Shown piece by piece: positions 1 to 7,979 of a stretch of DNA of 15,349 bases (position 1 is its first letter; the number at the start of each line of letters is the position of its first letter). The translations under genes were made by a program, and so were the position numbers. Source of the DNA: Fidelibacterota bacterium. GTDB taxonomy: Bacteria; Marinisomatota; Marinisomatia; Marinisomatales; TCS56. Below the pieces are notes generated by a model. That model did no database searches. It saw nothing but the letters and a program-made list of their open reading frames with translations, and was not told the DNA's origin. The stretch spans positions 1 to 15,349 of the forward strand of contig DAOWAH010000016.1 in assembly GCA_030634675.1 (NCBI GenBank), in the 5' to 3' direction.

Positions 1-874
1 CGTGAGGTTCCTCAAGAGCACGGTCAATGGCACCGATTGAGTCTTTCGCGGCGAGTAGGTGAATTCCTTTGGCGTGTCGCGCTATGGCACTGTTGGTAAT
101 TATACACCGATCAAAGGCTAAAAGGACATACTCTACCGAAGATGTATCGGTAATCAACAAATCAGCTACCGCCATATATTTAATAATATTTAAGTCGTCA
201 CAAATAATAAAATGAGTACTACGTAATTTTTCATACTGTTGCTGCACGACCTTATTCATGAGGGGGTGGAATTTTATCAGCCATTGGAAGCGATTCTTTA
301 ATCCCCTGATTGTCTGGAATAAGTCCGGTGCAGAGGTGTATTTGGGTGGAAATGTCGGGGCATAGAGAATAACAGGTTGGTTGGGCTCTAAACCATATTC
401 TCTTTTTAATTTTCTTTTATCGGTATCTGAAATATTAACCAGCGGACCGATTGGGTCCAATTTGGGCCAACCTGTTTCCTCAACCATAAAATGACCGTAA
501 CGTTGCGCCAGTTTCTTAAACCGGGTTGTTATACCCGGACCGGGAGTACAGTATAGGTCAAAAAAACCGGTAATACGATAGAATCCTTTGGGTTCATCAT
601 CAATACCATGAAAAATTTGAACTTTTATTCCCGGCCAAAAATGCGGGACAATATTCCCGGGTAAAAGGATTGCATCCGGGTTGTATTTAATGACCTCTGC
701 TGAAGTAAATAATTGTGGTCCGGGCGGCTGATGCTGCTTGGCGGAACTTGCAGTATACCAGTATACCGAACCAGCATTGAGCGCCTTAACAGTGTCTTGG
801 ACAGGTTCAAGAATTGGAAAAGAGTAGGTCTTTGTTACAAAAAATAAATATTTCAGGGAGCGCTTTTTATTCAT
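1..874 (-). CDS. CDP-glycerol glycerophosphotransferase-like (TagB/TagF family), 3' end cut by window
   Basis: The frame is open for 291 residues from an ATG at 874 to the left edge, so the C-terminus is missing. The family (teichoic acid TagB/TagF/TarL type, GT-B fold) transfers a phospho-alcohol from a CDP- or CMP-activated donor to a hydroxyl. Visible motifs are QIFHGI (residues 86-91, matching the family HG element), TPGPGIT (110-116), TGWPKLD (134-140, the G-[YW]-P-x-x-D element), LYAPTF (170-175), KFHPLMN (201-207, with the conserved HP) and ITDTSSVEYV (231-240, the family S/T-D-x-S-S element near the nucleotide site). I see no membrane segment in the part present. It starts 37 bases after the reductase stop and has no clear Shine-Dalgarno site, so it is probably translated from the same transcript. 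In this operon the likely donor is a CMP-activated phosphonate rather than CDP-glycerol, which is inference. Family assignment is firm and the substrate is not. Confidence 0.82.
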   Translation of the reverse strand, partial: MNKKRSLKYLFFVTKTYSFPILEPVQDTVKALNAGSVYWYTASSAKQHQPPGPQLFTSAEVIKYNPDAILLPGNIVPHFWPGIKVQIFHGIDDEPKGFYRITGFFDLYCTPGPGITTRFKKLAQRYGHFMVEETGWPKLDPIGPLVNISDTDKRKLKREYGLEPNQPVILYAPTFPPKYTSAPDLFQTIRGLKNRFQWLIKFHPLMNKVVQQQYEKLRSTHFIICDDLNIIKYMAVADLLITDTSSVEYVLLAFDRCIITNSAIARHAKGIHLLAAKDSIGAIDRALEEPH

Positions 875-911
875 CAAATAAATAACTTATGTCAAACAAT
901 CGATTGGCTGT

Positions 912-2018
912 TTAAGAATACATTTCATGCAGTATCCCGGAAACATCATCTTTGGTCAGGTCGATAATATTATTATCCATGCGACCCTTGGTAAATGAGA
1001 GGTCCGTTAGTTCACTGATTTGTTTCAAGTTGATTCCCCAATCTCGCAGGTTGAATTGTACCAAACCACCGGGGATTGCAGCAATTAAATCTTTCAAAGC
1101 AGAATTGTTTTTTAAATTGAGATTGGTTCGGATTTGCCGAAGTTGATCTTCGATGGCATCTTGATTAATCGCAATCAAGGGCAGCAACGGCATAGAGGCT
1201 GCAATTCCATGGGGAATATTGAAAAGTGAGGTGAGTGGATAACTGATCGAATGGGCAGCAGCGGTTTTTGTGTTTGAAAAGGCTAATCCGGCAATATTTG
1301 AAGCCGTTAATAATTTCCTGCGGATTTGAATATCACCAAAATCTTGTTTTAAACCATCGATATTCTCCAAGAGTAGACAGATGGCCTGAATGGCATATTG
1401 AGTGGATTGAGGATTTGCGTTTTTATTCCAGATAGCTTCGAAGCCATGACTCAATGCATCTAATGTAGTAGATAGGGAAATATCATGCGGTAAGCTTAAC
1501 GTGAGGGAGCCGTCGAGAATTGCGATATCCGGATATAATTCCGGGTGCATGAGGGAATATTTCTTTTTATTCTGCCGGTTCCAGATCGTTGCCCACATAG
1601 TCACTTCACTTGATGTTCCGTGGGTCGTGGGTATGAAGATAGAAGGAATCCGGTGGGGGAAAGGTTCCTTGAAAGAAAGTAAATCCTTAAGACTGAATAG
1701 TCCTGTTCCCAGAGCCGCCATAACGGCTTTGGCCGTATCCATAACCGAGCCACCACCGATAGCAAGAATACTATCAAAAGACCGATTGCGTCCGAATTCA
1801 ATTGCCTGCTGGCAACTGTCGAAAGAAGGATTGTTTTCGACGGCAGTGAAAATGGTATCAGATTTAAAAATTTCATCTAATTTAAGGCGCTTGACATTTT
1901 CTATATAGGTGATAATAAGGGTATGGTCGAAACCGAATGTTTCCCGGGATTCATGCCAGGCATCAATCCAATTCAGGCTTTCAATCACTTTTACCGGATT
2001 AAAATATTCTGTCGTCAT
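912..2018 (-). CDS. Phosphonoacetaldehyde reductase-like iron-containing alcohol dehydrogenase
   Basis: This 368-residue group III (Fe-type) alcohol dehydrogenase is complete. The nucleotide-binding loop is GGGSVMDTAK (88-97), followed by the TTHGTSSEVT stretch (131-140). The four metal ligands are D187, H191 (in DALSHGFEA), H256 (AAAHSISY) and H270 (NIPHG). The predicted reaction is NAD(P)H reduction of phosphonoacetaldehyde to 2-hydroxyethylphosphonate, as done by PhpC, FomC and DhpG in phosphinothricin, fosfomycin and related pathways. The assignment rests on the resemblance of the SNTKTAAAHSISYPLT stretch to that subgroup and on the decarboxylase immediately upstream, whose product is this substrate. 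The ATG at 2018 lies 42 bases after the decarboxylase stop. An AAGG sits directly against the start codon, too close to be a good ribosome site. Another small aldehyde substrate is possible but less likely in this setting. Confidence 0.88.
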   Translation of the reverse strand: MTTEYFNPVKVIESLNWIDAWHESRETFGFDHTLIITYIENVKRLKLDEIFKSDTIFTAVENNPSFDSCQQAIEFGRNRSFDSILAIGGGSVMDTAKAVMAALGTGLFSLKDLLSFKEPFPHRIPSIFIPTTHGTSSEVTMWATIWNRQNKKKYSLMHPELYPDIAILDGSLTLSLPHDISLSTTLDALSHGFEAIWNKNANPQSTQYAIQAICLLLENIDGLKQDFGDIQIRRKLLTASNIAGLAFSNTKTAAAHSISYPLTSLFNIPHGIAASMPLLPLIAINQDAIEDQLRQIRTNLNLKNNSALKDLIAAIPGGLVQFNLRDWGINLKQISELTDLSFTKGRMDNNIIDLTKDDVSGILHEMYS

Positions 2019-2060
2019 CCTTAAATTAATGTGTTACTTATACCGTTAATTTCTAAGGCA

Positions 2061-3197
2061 TTATTTATTATTTGATAAATATTTCATAAAATCTTTTTTA
2101 TTATCCACGGGGGTTATTGTTGGCCGTCCCAGATCTTCGCGTGATCCCGGTTTTACCAATAAATCAAGAAAAGCTGGACCAGCAGCCTGAATGAATCGCT
2201 TGAGGTGAGTGATTAATTGATCTTTATTATTGCACGATAAAACCGTTTTATAACCGTTTGATCGAACCAAACCGGGAATATCTATATTTTCAGCGGCAGT
2301 TTTTTGTCCGCCGACAGATTCATGCACTCGGTTGTTAATCAATATATGATAAAAATTATTCGGTTGCAGTTTCCCAATGGTTGCCAGACTACCCATATGC
2401 ATTATTAGCGCTCCATCACCATCGATACAAAATATTTTGCGATTCGGTTGAGCGAGAGCAATTCCCAAAGCGATTGAAGAACAATGTCCCATAGATCCGA
2501 CCGTTAAAAAATCTTGATGATGGGATTCATTGCCGGCAGCGCGTATTTCAAAGATTTCCCGCGATGTTTTTCCGGTTGTTGAAACGATTACACTGCTATC
2601 CGGCAATTTATCCAGGATTATTTTCAGAGATTCTTCACGTGTAAGCAAGTTTTCTTCGGTGCTGGCAGCGGATTTACCGTATTTACTAAATGTTCCTTTT
2701 TTTACCAAAATAACAAATGGTTTTTTCCCATTTTTAGCTTGCGTGATCACCGAGTTTAATTTGGTTTCCAAATTCGCTTCAGTCTGGGAAATAGTTGTAT
2801 AAGGTAAATCCAAGGCAGTTACTAGTTTTTCCTGAATCAGCCCTTGTTTTGTATGTTGCGGTTCGTCATGAACGCCAGGTTCTCCACGCCATCCGATTAC
2901 AACCAACATCGGGATCGAATATACTTCCGGGTCGCAGAGTGATATTAACGGATTGACGGCATTCCCAAGACCGGAATTTTGCATGTATACCAGGGGTAAT
3001 TTTCCTGTCCCGAGATGATACCCAGCCGCCAGGGCAATCGCATTTCCTTCATTTGCGGTAATCACATGGTTTTGGGCAGGTACATTATCGTCAAGGCATA
3101 AACAGAATTCCTTCAAAAGCGAATCAGGGACACCTGTAAAAAAATCGATGCCGTTGTTAGTTAATAAGTTAAAAAAATCAATTGGCGCAATACTCAT
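2061..3197 (-). CDS. Phosphonopyruvate decarboxylase (TPP-dependent)
   Basis: The enzyme decarboxylates phosphonopyruvate to phosphonoacetaldehyde, the irreversible step that pulls the unfavourable PEP mutase reaction forward. It is 378 residues from the ATG at 3197, the usual length for single-chain Ppd, with both halves of the TPP fold present. Residue numbers here count from the TTG one codon upstream. The N-terminal half has GVPDSLL (23-29), NEGNAI with the cofactor-activating glutamate (E51), and GWRGEPGVHDEPQH (103-116), typical of the phosphonopyruvate/sulfopyruvate decarboxylase family. The C-terminal half has VGSMGH (234-239) and the TPP/Mg motif GDG (261-263) closed by NN (289-290). 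I chose ATG 3197 because GAGG lies 7 bases upstream; it overlaps the mutase stop by one base (TGATG), so the two are translationally coupled. A sulfopyruvate decarboxylase role is ruled out in practice by the PEP mutase next door. Confidence 0.93.
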   Translation of the reverse strand: MSIAPIDFFNLLTNNGIDFFTGVPDSLLKEFCLCLDDNVPAQNHVITANEGNAIALAAGYHLGTGKLPLVYMQNSGLGNAVNPLISLCDPEVYSIPMLVVIGWRGEPGVHDEPQHTKQGLIQEKLVTALDLPYTTISQTEANLETKLNSVITQAKNGKKPFVILVKKGTFSKYGKSAASTEENLLTREESLKIILDKLPDSSVIVSTTGKTSREIFEIRAAGNESHHQDFLTVGSMGHCSSIALGIALAQPNRKIFCIDGDGALIMHMGSLATIGKLQPNNFYHILINNRVHESVGGQKTAAENIDIPGLVRSNGYKTVLSCNNKDQLITHLKRFIQAAGPAFLDLLVKPGSREDLGRPTITPVDNKKDFMKYLSNNK

Positions 3198-4498
3198 CAA
3201 TAATCCTCAGGGATAAGCGTCAATATTTCCTTAATTGGCATACAATATTTCTCTGATGCTTCTTTGCAGCGGCCGGAATGGAGAATTGATTCCGCGGTTT
3301 TGACCATTGAAGGGTAAGCACTTCGGATCAAGTGATTTCCATAAATGACTATATTGACTCCCAGTTTAGCTAATTCCCGTTCAGTGAAATGGGAATAGGT
3401 GGATGGTACAACAACCAGGGGCAGGGCAGCTTCAAATGACCTGAATTTATTACAGAATTCAACGATCTCTTGACCATCCTTTTCCTTGCTGTGAATCATT
3501 ATACCATCGGCGCCGGCAGCAATATAAGCTTTGGCTCGCATGATAGCATTGTTCATGCCATTTTTCAGGATCAAACTCTCAATCCGGGCGATGATTAAAA
3601 AATCGGAAGTCACCAGTGCCCTTTTGCCAGTCGCAATTTTCTCGGAGAAATGTTGTATTGTGTCCTGCTCCTGGAGGACTGCTGTTCCAAATAATGAATT
3701 GCGTTTAGTACCGATTTTATCCTCAATAATGATCGCTGAGACCCCCATTCGCTCCAGGGTCCTGACCCTGAATTTGAAATGTTCTTGATCTCCGCCGGTA
3801 TCGCCATCGACGATAATCGGTTTGGTCGTGACCTCCAGGATTTCATCGATAGTTTGGAAACGGGTCGAAAAATCTACCACCTCGGTGTCTGGTTTCCCTT
3901 TAGTCGTTGATACCGTCAGGCTGCTCAACCAAATTGCGTCGAATTCCTTGACACCTTCATTATGAATAATTTTAGTCTTCTCAACAATAAGACCTGTTAT
4001 CCCGTTATGGGCTTCCAGGACACGCACAATCGGTTTTACATCGAGCAGGCGCCTAAATATTTTTTGGCGTTTACTGGGGGTTGTGCCCTTTTCTGTTACC
4101 GCTTTGATCAATTGTGTTGAAGAAATTCCAGCCGTATATGTTGGTTCGATTAATTCCCCACCCCATTCTTTCAGAGCAGCAATAACTTTTCGGCGTGTTT
4201 CTCTCTGTATTCCGGTTTTCCAATCATCCCCATGCACAACATAATCGGGTTTGATCTTACGAAGATTGGGAACATAATCTAATGATTCCTGGGGGACGAC
4301 TTCATCCACGCTTCTGATATTTTCCACAATCGTTTTACGCTGATTATACGGCATTAAAGGAAGTCGTTTATAACTGGCAATTGCTGCATCGGTTAGTACA
4401 CCAACAATCACGTAGCCTAATTTCTTGGCTTCATTGATAATATTTAAATGTCCAAAATGAAATAAATCAGCTGACATCCCCACATAAACTTTTTTCAC
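3197..4498 (-). CDS. Fused cytidylyltransferase-phosphoenolpyruvate mutase
   Basis: This 433-residue protein has two domains. Residues 1-135 are a glycerol-3-phosphate/ethanolamine-phosphate-type cytidylyltransferase, with HFGH (14-17, the HxGH nucleotide site), KRLP (44-47), SVDEVV (63-68) and GISSTQLIK (124-132, the ISTT-type motif). Residues 150-410 are a PEP mutase barrel, with WLSSL (190-194), DGDTG (231-235, Mg site), the diagnostic EDK-x5-NS signature (259-268), ARIES (304-308), ADGIMIHSK (330-338) and VVVPSTYS (362-369). The EDK-x5-NS motif separates true mutases from isocitrate-lyase relatives. The mutase converts PEP to phosphonopyruvate, creating the C-P bond. The transferase domain should make a CMP-phosphonate from CTP, so the first and last soluble steps of the pathway sit on one chain. 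Such fusions are known among phosphonate producers. The start is GTG at 4498 with GGAG (4506-4509) 7 bases upstream. It is the first gene of the operon. The transferase substrate (HEP is likeliest) is inferred. Confidence 0.95.
   Translation of the reverse strand: MKKVYVGMSADLFHFGHLNIINEAKKLGYVIVGVLTDAAIASYKRLPLMPYNQRKTIVENIRSVDEVVPQESLDYVPNLRKIKPDYVVHGDDWKTGIQRETRRKVIAALKEWGGELIEPTYTAGISSTQLIKAVTEKGTTPSKRQKIFRRLLDVKPIVRVLEAHNGITGLIVEKTKIIHNEGVKEFDAIWLSSLTVSTTKGKPDTEVVDFSTRFQTIDEILEVTTKPIIVDGDTGGDQEHFKFRVRTLERMGVSAIIIEDKIGTKRNSLFGTAVLQEQDTIQHFSEKIATGKRALVTSDFLIIARIESLILKNGMNNAIMRAKAYIAAGADGIMIHSKEKDGQEIVEFCNKFRSFEAALPLVVVPSTYSHFTERELAKLGVNIVIYGNHLIRSAYPSMVKTAESILHSGRCKEASEKYCMPIKEILTLIPEDY
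3205..3208 (-). promoter_or_regulatory. Ribosome binding site of the phosphonopyruvate decarboxylase
   Basis: GAGG on the minus strand lies 7 bases before the ATG at 3197 and inside the last codons of the upstream mutase gene. It favours ATG 3197 over the TTG at 3200, which would be only 4 bases away, and shows that the two reading frames are coupled. Confidence 0.6.
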
Positions 4499-4902
4499 TT
4501 TACTACTCCGTTATTTGCACATAATCTGGAACTGAAATTATTTTTCCTTTCCAGGTTACAATGGATTATTGTTAGGTGTTTTTTTGTCAGATATCGTGGT
4601 AAAAATTTACACCGTAATCGTAACACTTTTATAGCATCTTCCATCATTATTCTGAGATTCTGTAACATAGAGAAAGTTCTTGACGAAGAGATAAAATTTC
4701 TCTTAATGTTTACCTGGCACAGCGATTTCAAGGTTTGGATTCCATGATAAGTGCAGATTCTCTTTTTTGCCCGTGTTATCCAGCAAAATACTATTCTCCA
4801 ACCAGTATCAAATGCCTTTCTTCTTATGTGGTTCTTTGGTATATCGAAAATATTCTTTTTTCAGTCGTCATTGAATTATAAGAATGGTTTATAATCTATG
4901 CG
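4499..4902. other. AT-rich intergenic region, probable leader of the phosphonate operon
   Basis: These 404 bases separate the exporter stop from the mutase start and hold no convincing gene. The only sizeable frame on the minus strand needs a TTG start and has a low-complexity, family-less product. I see a 12-base perfect palindrome (GTAAA-AA-TTTAC) at 4599-4610, about 100 bases upstream of the mutase start, which could be an operator. There is also an all-AT hairpin at 4875-4895, with stems ATTATAA and TTATAAT and a 7-base loop, just after the exporter stop. It has no following T run on the transcribed strand, so it is a poor terminator. I could not identify a convincing -35/-10 pair. Confidence 0.4.
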
Positions 4903-6738
4903 CTAGGATCCAAATTGTGCCGAATACAATTGTTTGTATAATCCATCTTTTTTAATTAGCTCGTCGTGGACACCGGATTCTGTAATTTTACCTCGATCAA
5001 CGACAATTATTTTATCGGCATTTTGAACGGTCGATAAACGGTGTGCTATCACCAGAACTGTACGATCTTTCATCAACATTTCAATAGCTTTTTGCACCTT
5101 ATGCTCTGATTCGGTATCCAGTGATGAAGTCGCTTCATCCAATATTAATATTGGTGGATTTTTCAATACCGCCCTGGCGATGGCTAATCTTTGTTGTTGA
5201 CCACCGGATAGTTTTACGCCTTTTTCACCAACGATTGTATTGAATCCATCCGATTGTCTTTCGATAAACTCCAGGGCATTGGCGATAGTCGCCGCCTCTC
5301 GTATCTTAGCTATTGGTATATCCGGTAAACCATAGGCAATATTGGCTTCAATGGTATCATTGAACAGAAAAGTTTCCTGGGTTACAATCCCCATCAGATT
5401 GCGTAAAGATTTTAGAGATAGGTTCCTTAGATCGCGACCATCTAAAGTAATTGATCCAGCAGTAACGTCATAAAAACGCGGAATGAGATCGGCGATTGTA
5501 GATTTCCCAGCACCACTAGGTCCTACCAGTGCCAGCACTTGACCTTTTTTAATTGTGAAACTGATATCTTCCAGTACTCGATCATCATCTTCTTGGTAGC
5601 GGAAAAAAACATTATGAAATTTGATGTCTGACTTAAAATCTGTCTTCTCAATTGCTTGCTTGACCTCACTGATAATAGGCTCTGTATCAAGCACCTTAAA
5701 TACCCGCTCGGCCGAGGCGATTCCGACTTGAAGATCAATATTCACATTGGTTAAAGTTTTTATAGGTGTAAGTAAAGAGAACATCAAAATCACAAATCGA
5801 ATGAAATCCTCAGCTGTAATACCCTGCTGGTTAAATACTTCCAGACCACCAAACCAAAGGATTGTTACACCAATAATAACACCTAAAGTTTCGGTAATTG
5901 GTGTCGACAGGTGACGCAGGCGAGCGCGGCGCAACAATAGATTGAAAAATTTATTGGTTTCGCGCTTAAAGCGCCTTACCTCATATTTCTCCATGGCAAA
6001 GGCTTTGACAATTCGTATGGAAGAAAAGGTTTCGTAAATAATATTCATTATCCCGGCGATTTTAACCGCTGTTCGACGCGATTTGCGGCGAATACTGCGG
6101 CCGACCAGAAAAATAGTAGTGCCGGCCAGGGGGATGACTAATAACGCAATCAAAGACAGTTTCCAGCTTATGACAAACAATAAACATAGTAAAAATAATA
6201 TATTTATTGGCTCAACTATCAATTTTTGAAAACCTGTTCCAAAAGCCCTGCGCATATAAGAAACATCGTTAATAATGATTGAGGCCAGGACACCGGAGCG
6301 CCGTTGGTTGAAATACGACAACGACATAGAATGGTAATGTTCATAAAGCTGCTCACGTAATTGTGTGATCAGCTTGTATTGAATGAACGAAATCAGAATA
6401 TTCTTGATGTACAGGAATATATTTTTAAGAACAAATACAATAAAGATCGTGAGACATAAAACTTTTAATGTTTCGATTGGTGTCTTACGGATGATTAGCT
6501 GATTGGTCCAGATTTTTAGGTGATCATTAGTGCTTAAATTAGTTGCAGTTAATAAATCATTATTTTGTTTGACCAGATCATTGAAATCCGATAAAATGTT
6601 ATTTACCAGCGACGCGGTTAACCATAATGATGCGCCATTTAGCGTCACATAAATAAATGCCGCTAACATTGATATTGACAGATAGGGCCAATATTGAAAT
6701 ACAAAACTCGCCAGTCGCGTGTAGATAGATTTAGTCAT
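4903..6738 (-). CDS. MsbA-like ABC exporter (fused membrane and ATPase domains)
   Basis: This 611-residue half-transporter works as a homodimer in the inner membrane. Residues 1-340 are the type IV exporter membrane domain. Hydrophobic segments run at about 15-45, 90-120, 175-215 and 280-325, and there is an unusually long polar stretch (about 46-90) between the first two. Residues 370-611 are the ATPase: Walker A GPSGAGKST (406-414), Q-loop Q454, signature LSGGQ (510-514), Walker B LILDE (531-535) and H-loop H566 (AHRLST). The family flips lipid A, other lipid-linked glycans, drugs or peptides, and sequence alone does not choose between them. The resemblance to MsbA and the nearby phosphonate operon on the same strand make export of an envelope lipid or glycan plausible, but the 404-base gap means it need not share a transcript. 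The ATG at 6738 has no visible Shine-Dalgarno site. Confidence 0.9.
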   Translation of the reverse strand: MTKSIYTRLASFVFQYWPYLSISMLAAFIYVTLNGASLWLTASLVNNILSDFNDLVKQNNDLLTATNLSTNDHLKIWTNQLIIRKTPIETLKVLCLTIFIVFVLKNIFLYIKNILISFIQYKLITQLREQLYEHYHSMSLSYFNQRRSGVLASIIINDVSYMRRAFGTGFQKLIVEPINILFLLCLLFVISWKLSLIALLVIPLAGTTIFLVGRSIRRKSRRTAVKIAGIMNIIYETFSSIRIVKAFAMEKYEVRRFKRETNKFFNLLLRRARLRHLSTPITETLGVIIGVTILWFGGLEVFNQQGITAEDFIRFVILMFSLLTPIKTLTNVNIDLQVGIASAERVFKVLDTEPIISEVKQAIEKTDFKSDIKFHNVFFRYQEDDDRVLEDISFTIKKGQVLALVGPSGAGKSTIADLIPRFYDVTAGSITLDGRDLRNLSLKSLRNLMGIVTQETFLFNDTIEANIAYGLPDIPIAKIREAATIANALEFIERQSDGFNTIVGEKGVKLSGGQQQRLAIARAVLKNPPILILDEATSSLDTESEHKVQKAIEMLMKDRTVLVIAHRLSTVQNADKIIVVDRGKITESGVHDELIKKDGLYKQLYSAQFGS

Positions 6739-6863
6739 AAATTTTGAGGTCTTTTTTCAGTGGATATGAAACATTACAAAGATAAATTTACATTACCCAA
6801 CCCTGAATATCCCAATTTTCCATTAATTTAAAAATAAGCGACTATAAACATACAGGAGCTGCG
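6739..6863. promoter_or_regulatory. Divergent promoter region between exporter and porin
   Basis: The exporter and porin genes are transcribed away from each other from this 125-base AT-rich gap, so promoters for both must lie here or in the coding ends. On the minus strand TATCTTTG at 6777-6784 matches the TAnnTTTG -7 consensus of Bacteroidota promoters, 38 bases before the exporter start, but I see no matching TTTG at the expected upstream distance. The porin has a good AGGAG (6854-6858) 5 bases before its ATG. Confidence 0.3.
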
Positions 6864-7883
6864 ATGAATAATTTTATGAGGGATTGTATCACATTTTGCA
6901 TTTCAATCCTGGTTATTTCGATTCTATCCGCCCAGCCAGAGTTCCAGTTCTCATTACAATCCTGGGGTTCCTACACCAGTTATGATTACCCTGATGATTC
7001 AACCACCACCCAGTCGGGTTTTGGTATTCGGCGAGCCCGTTTGCGTGGTAAAATGGTACGGGAAAATACAGCAGCATTTATTCAGTACGAAGTGGTTAGT
7101 TCGACGGTTTTAGATGTCAGTTTAGACTATAAGCTGAGTGATAATTTGATGGTTAGAATGGGCCGGTTTGTCGGACCAGGTTCTCAGGCTGGTAGTCGCA
7201 CGGGTCATACTTCCATCGATTTAATTGAGCGTTCTATTGTTGGACGCAATTGGGGTACTGCCATCGGACGGTCTGACAGCCGCACTATCGGTCTGGCCTT
7301 AATTGGGAAACAGAATAACTTCGGTTATGAGATCATGGTTAGTAATGGCAGTAATAGTGTCAATTTGAAACCCTATAACTCAAAATCTTCCGAATCAAGA
7401 ACTGATACCGGACTACTACCACAGATTGATGTAATGGGTCATGTAAAATTCATGAATACCATCAAAACCGGAATTCATTATGGTCTGGCAAATAAAGATC
7501 GCGTAAATAAATCATCATTAACGGGCTTTGTGTATTTTAAGCCTCATGAATACAATGCTGGTAATATGCGTTTTAAGTTTGATTTTGCTAAGGTAGATGA
7601 TCTTGAAGGCGATATTGCATTGATGGGTTATAGTGCCTTGGGTGTCTATAAAGCTTCCCGGCATATCGAAATTGGGAGTCGCATCGAAACCTGGGATAAG
7701 AACATGGATGCGGGTGATGGAGCAGTTACAAATTTTACGATTGGTATCAATTACTCTATGGATCCAGATAATTGGGTTGATACAATGTTTAAGATCGATT
7801 TTACCTTTAAAGGAGCCGAGGGAAATAATAAAATTCCCGATCCGGTCATGATGCATATTTTATGGCAGATGTATCTGCATTAA
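6864..7883 (+). CDS. Outer-membrane porin, OprO/OprP-like
   Basis: This 339-residue secreted beta-barrel protein has a signal peptide at about 1-23 (hydrophobic core ITFCISILVISIL, cleavage after SA before Q24). GFGIRRARLRGK (52-63) is characteristic of the phosphate-selective porin O/P family. The rest shows alternating polar/hydrophobic short strands ending with a hydrophobic stretch, consistent with a barrel, although it is shorter than the roughly 400 residues of typical OprP. A diffusion channel for anions in the outer membrane is the likely role. The name does not prove phosphate selectivity, because this family is broad in FCB bacteria. The start is supported by AGGAG 5 bases upstream. 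It is followed 96 bases later by an anion symporter on the same strand, so the two may together bring a small anion across both membranes. Confidence 0.72.
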   Translation: MNNFMRDCITFCISILVISILSAQPEFQFSLQSWGSYTSYDYPDDSTTTQSGFGIRRARLRGKMVRENTAAFIQYEVVSSTVLDVSLDYKLSDNLMVRMGRFVGPGSQAGSRTGHTSIDLIERSIVGRNWGTAIGRSDSRTIGLALIGKQNNFGYEIMVSNGSNSVNLKPYNSKSSESRTDTGLLPQIDVMGHVKFMNTIKTGIHYGLANKDRVNKSSLTGFVYFKPHEYNAGNMRFKFDFAKVDDLEGDIALMGYSALGVYKASRHIEIGSRIETWDKNMDAGDGAVTNFTIGINYSMDPDNWVDTMFKIDFTFKGAEGNNKIPDPVMMHILWQMYLH

Positions 7884-7979
7884 ACTGAGACATCAATAAG
7901 AAAATCAACTGTCAAGAATCGGGTTATCGGAGAATTCAATATCAAGATAAATCTTAACCGAGAGCGCAATCTGAAACAG

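Noticed and set aside
625..810. Small minus-strand frame near the left end
   Set aside because: It is a different frame of the TagB/TagF-like gene, which explains this DNA with conserved motifs.
4495..4731. A 78-codon frame on the minus strand just upstream of the PEP mutase, overlapping it by four bases
   Set aside because: It needs a TTG start, its product is basic and without recognisable motifs, and it lies in the AT-rich gap. The coupling-like overlap is probably chance.
6843..6848. TATAAA as a -10 box of the porin
   Set aside because: The transcript would begin at about the ribosome site, and no -35-like hexamer lies 16-18 bases upstream.
7518..7856. 112-codon frame antisense to the porin
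   Set aside because: It has no motif, and the opposite strand encodes a coherent porin with signal peptide and ribosome site.
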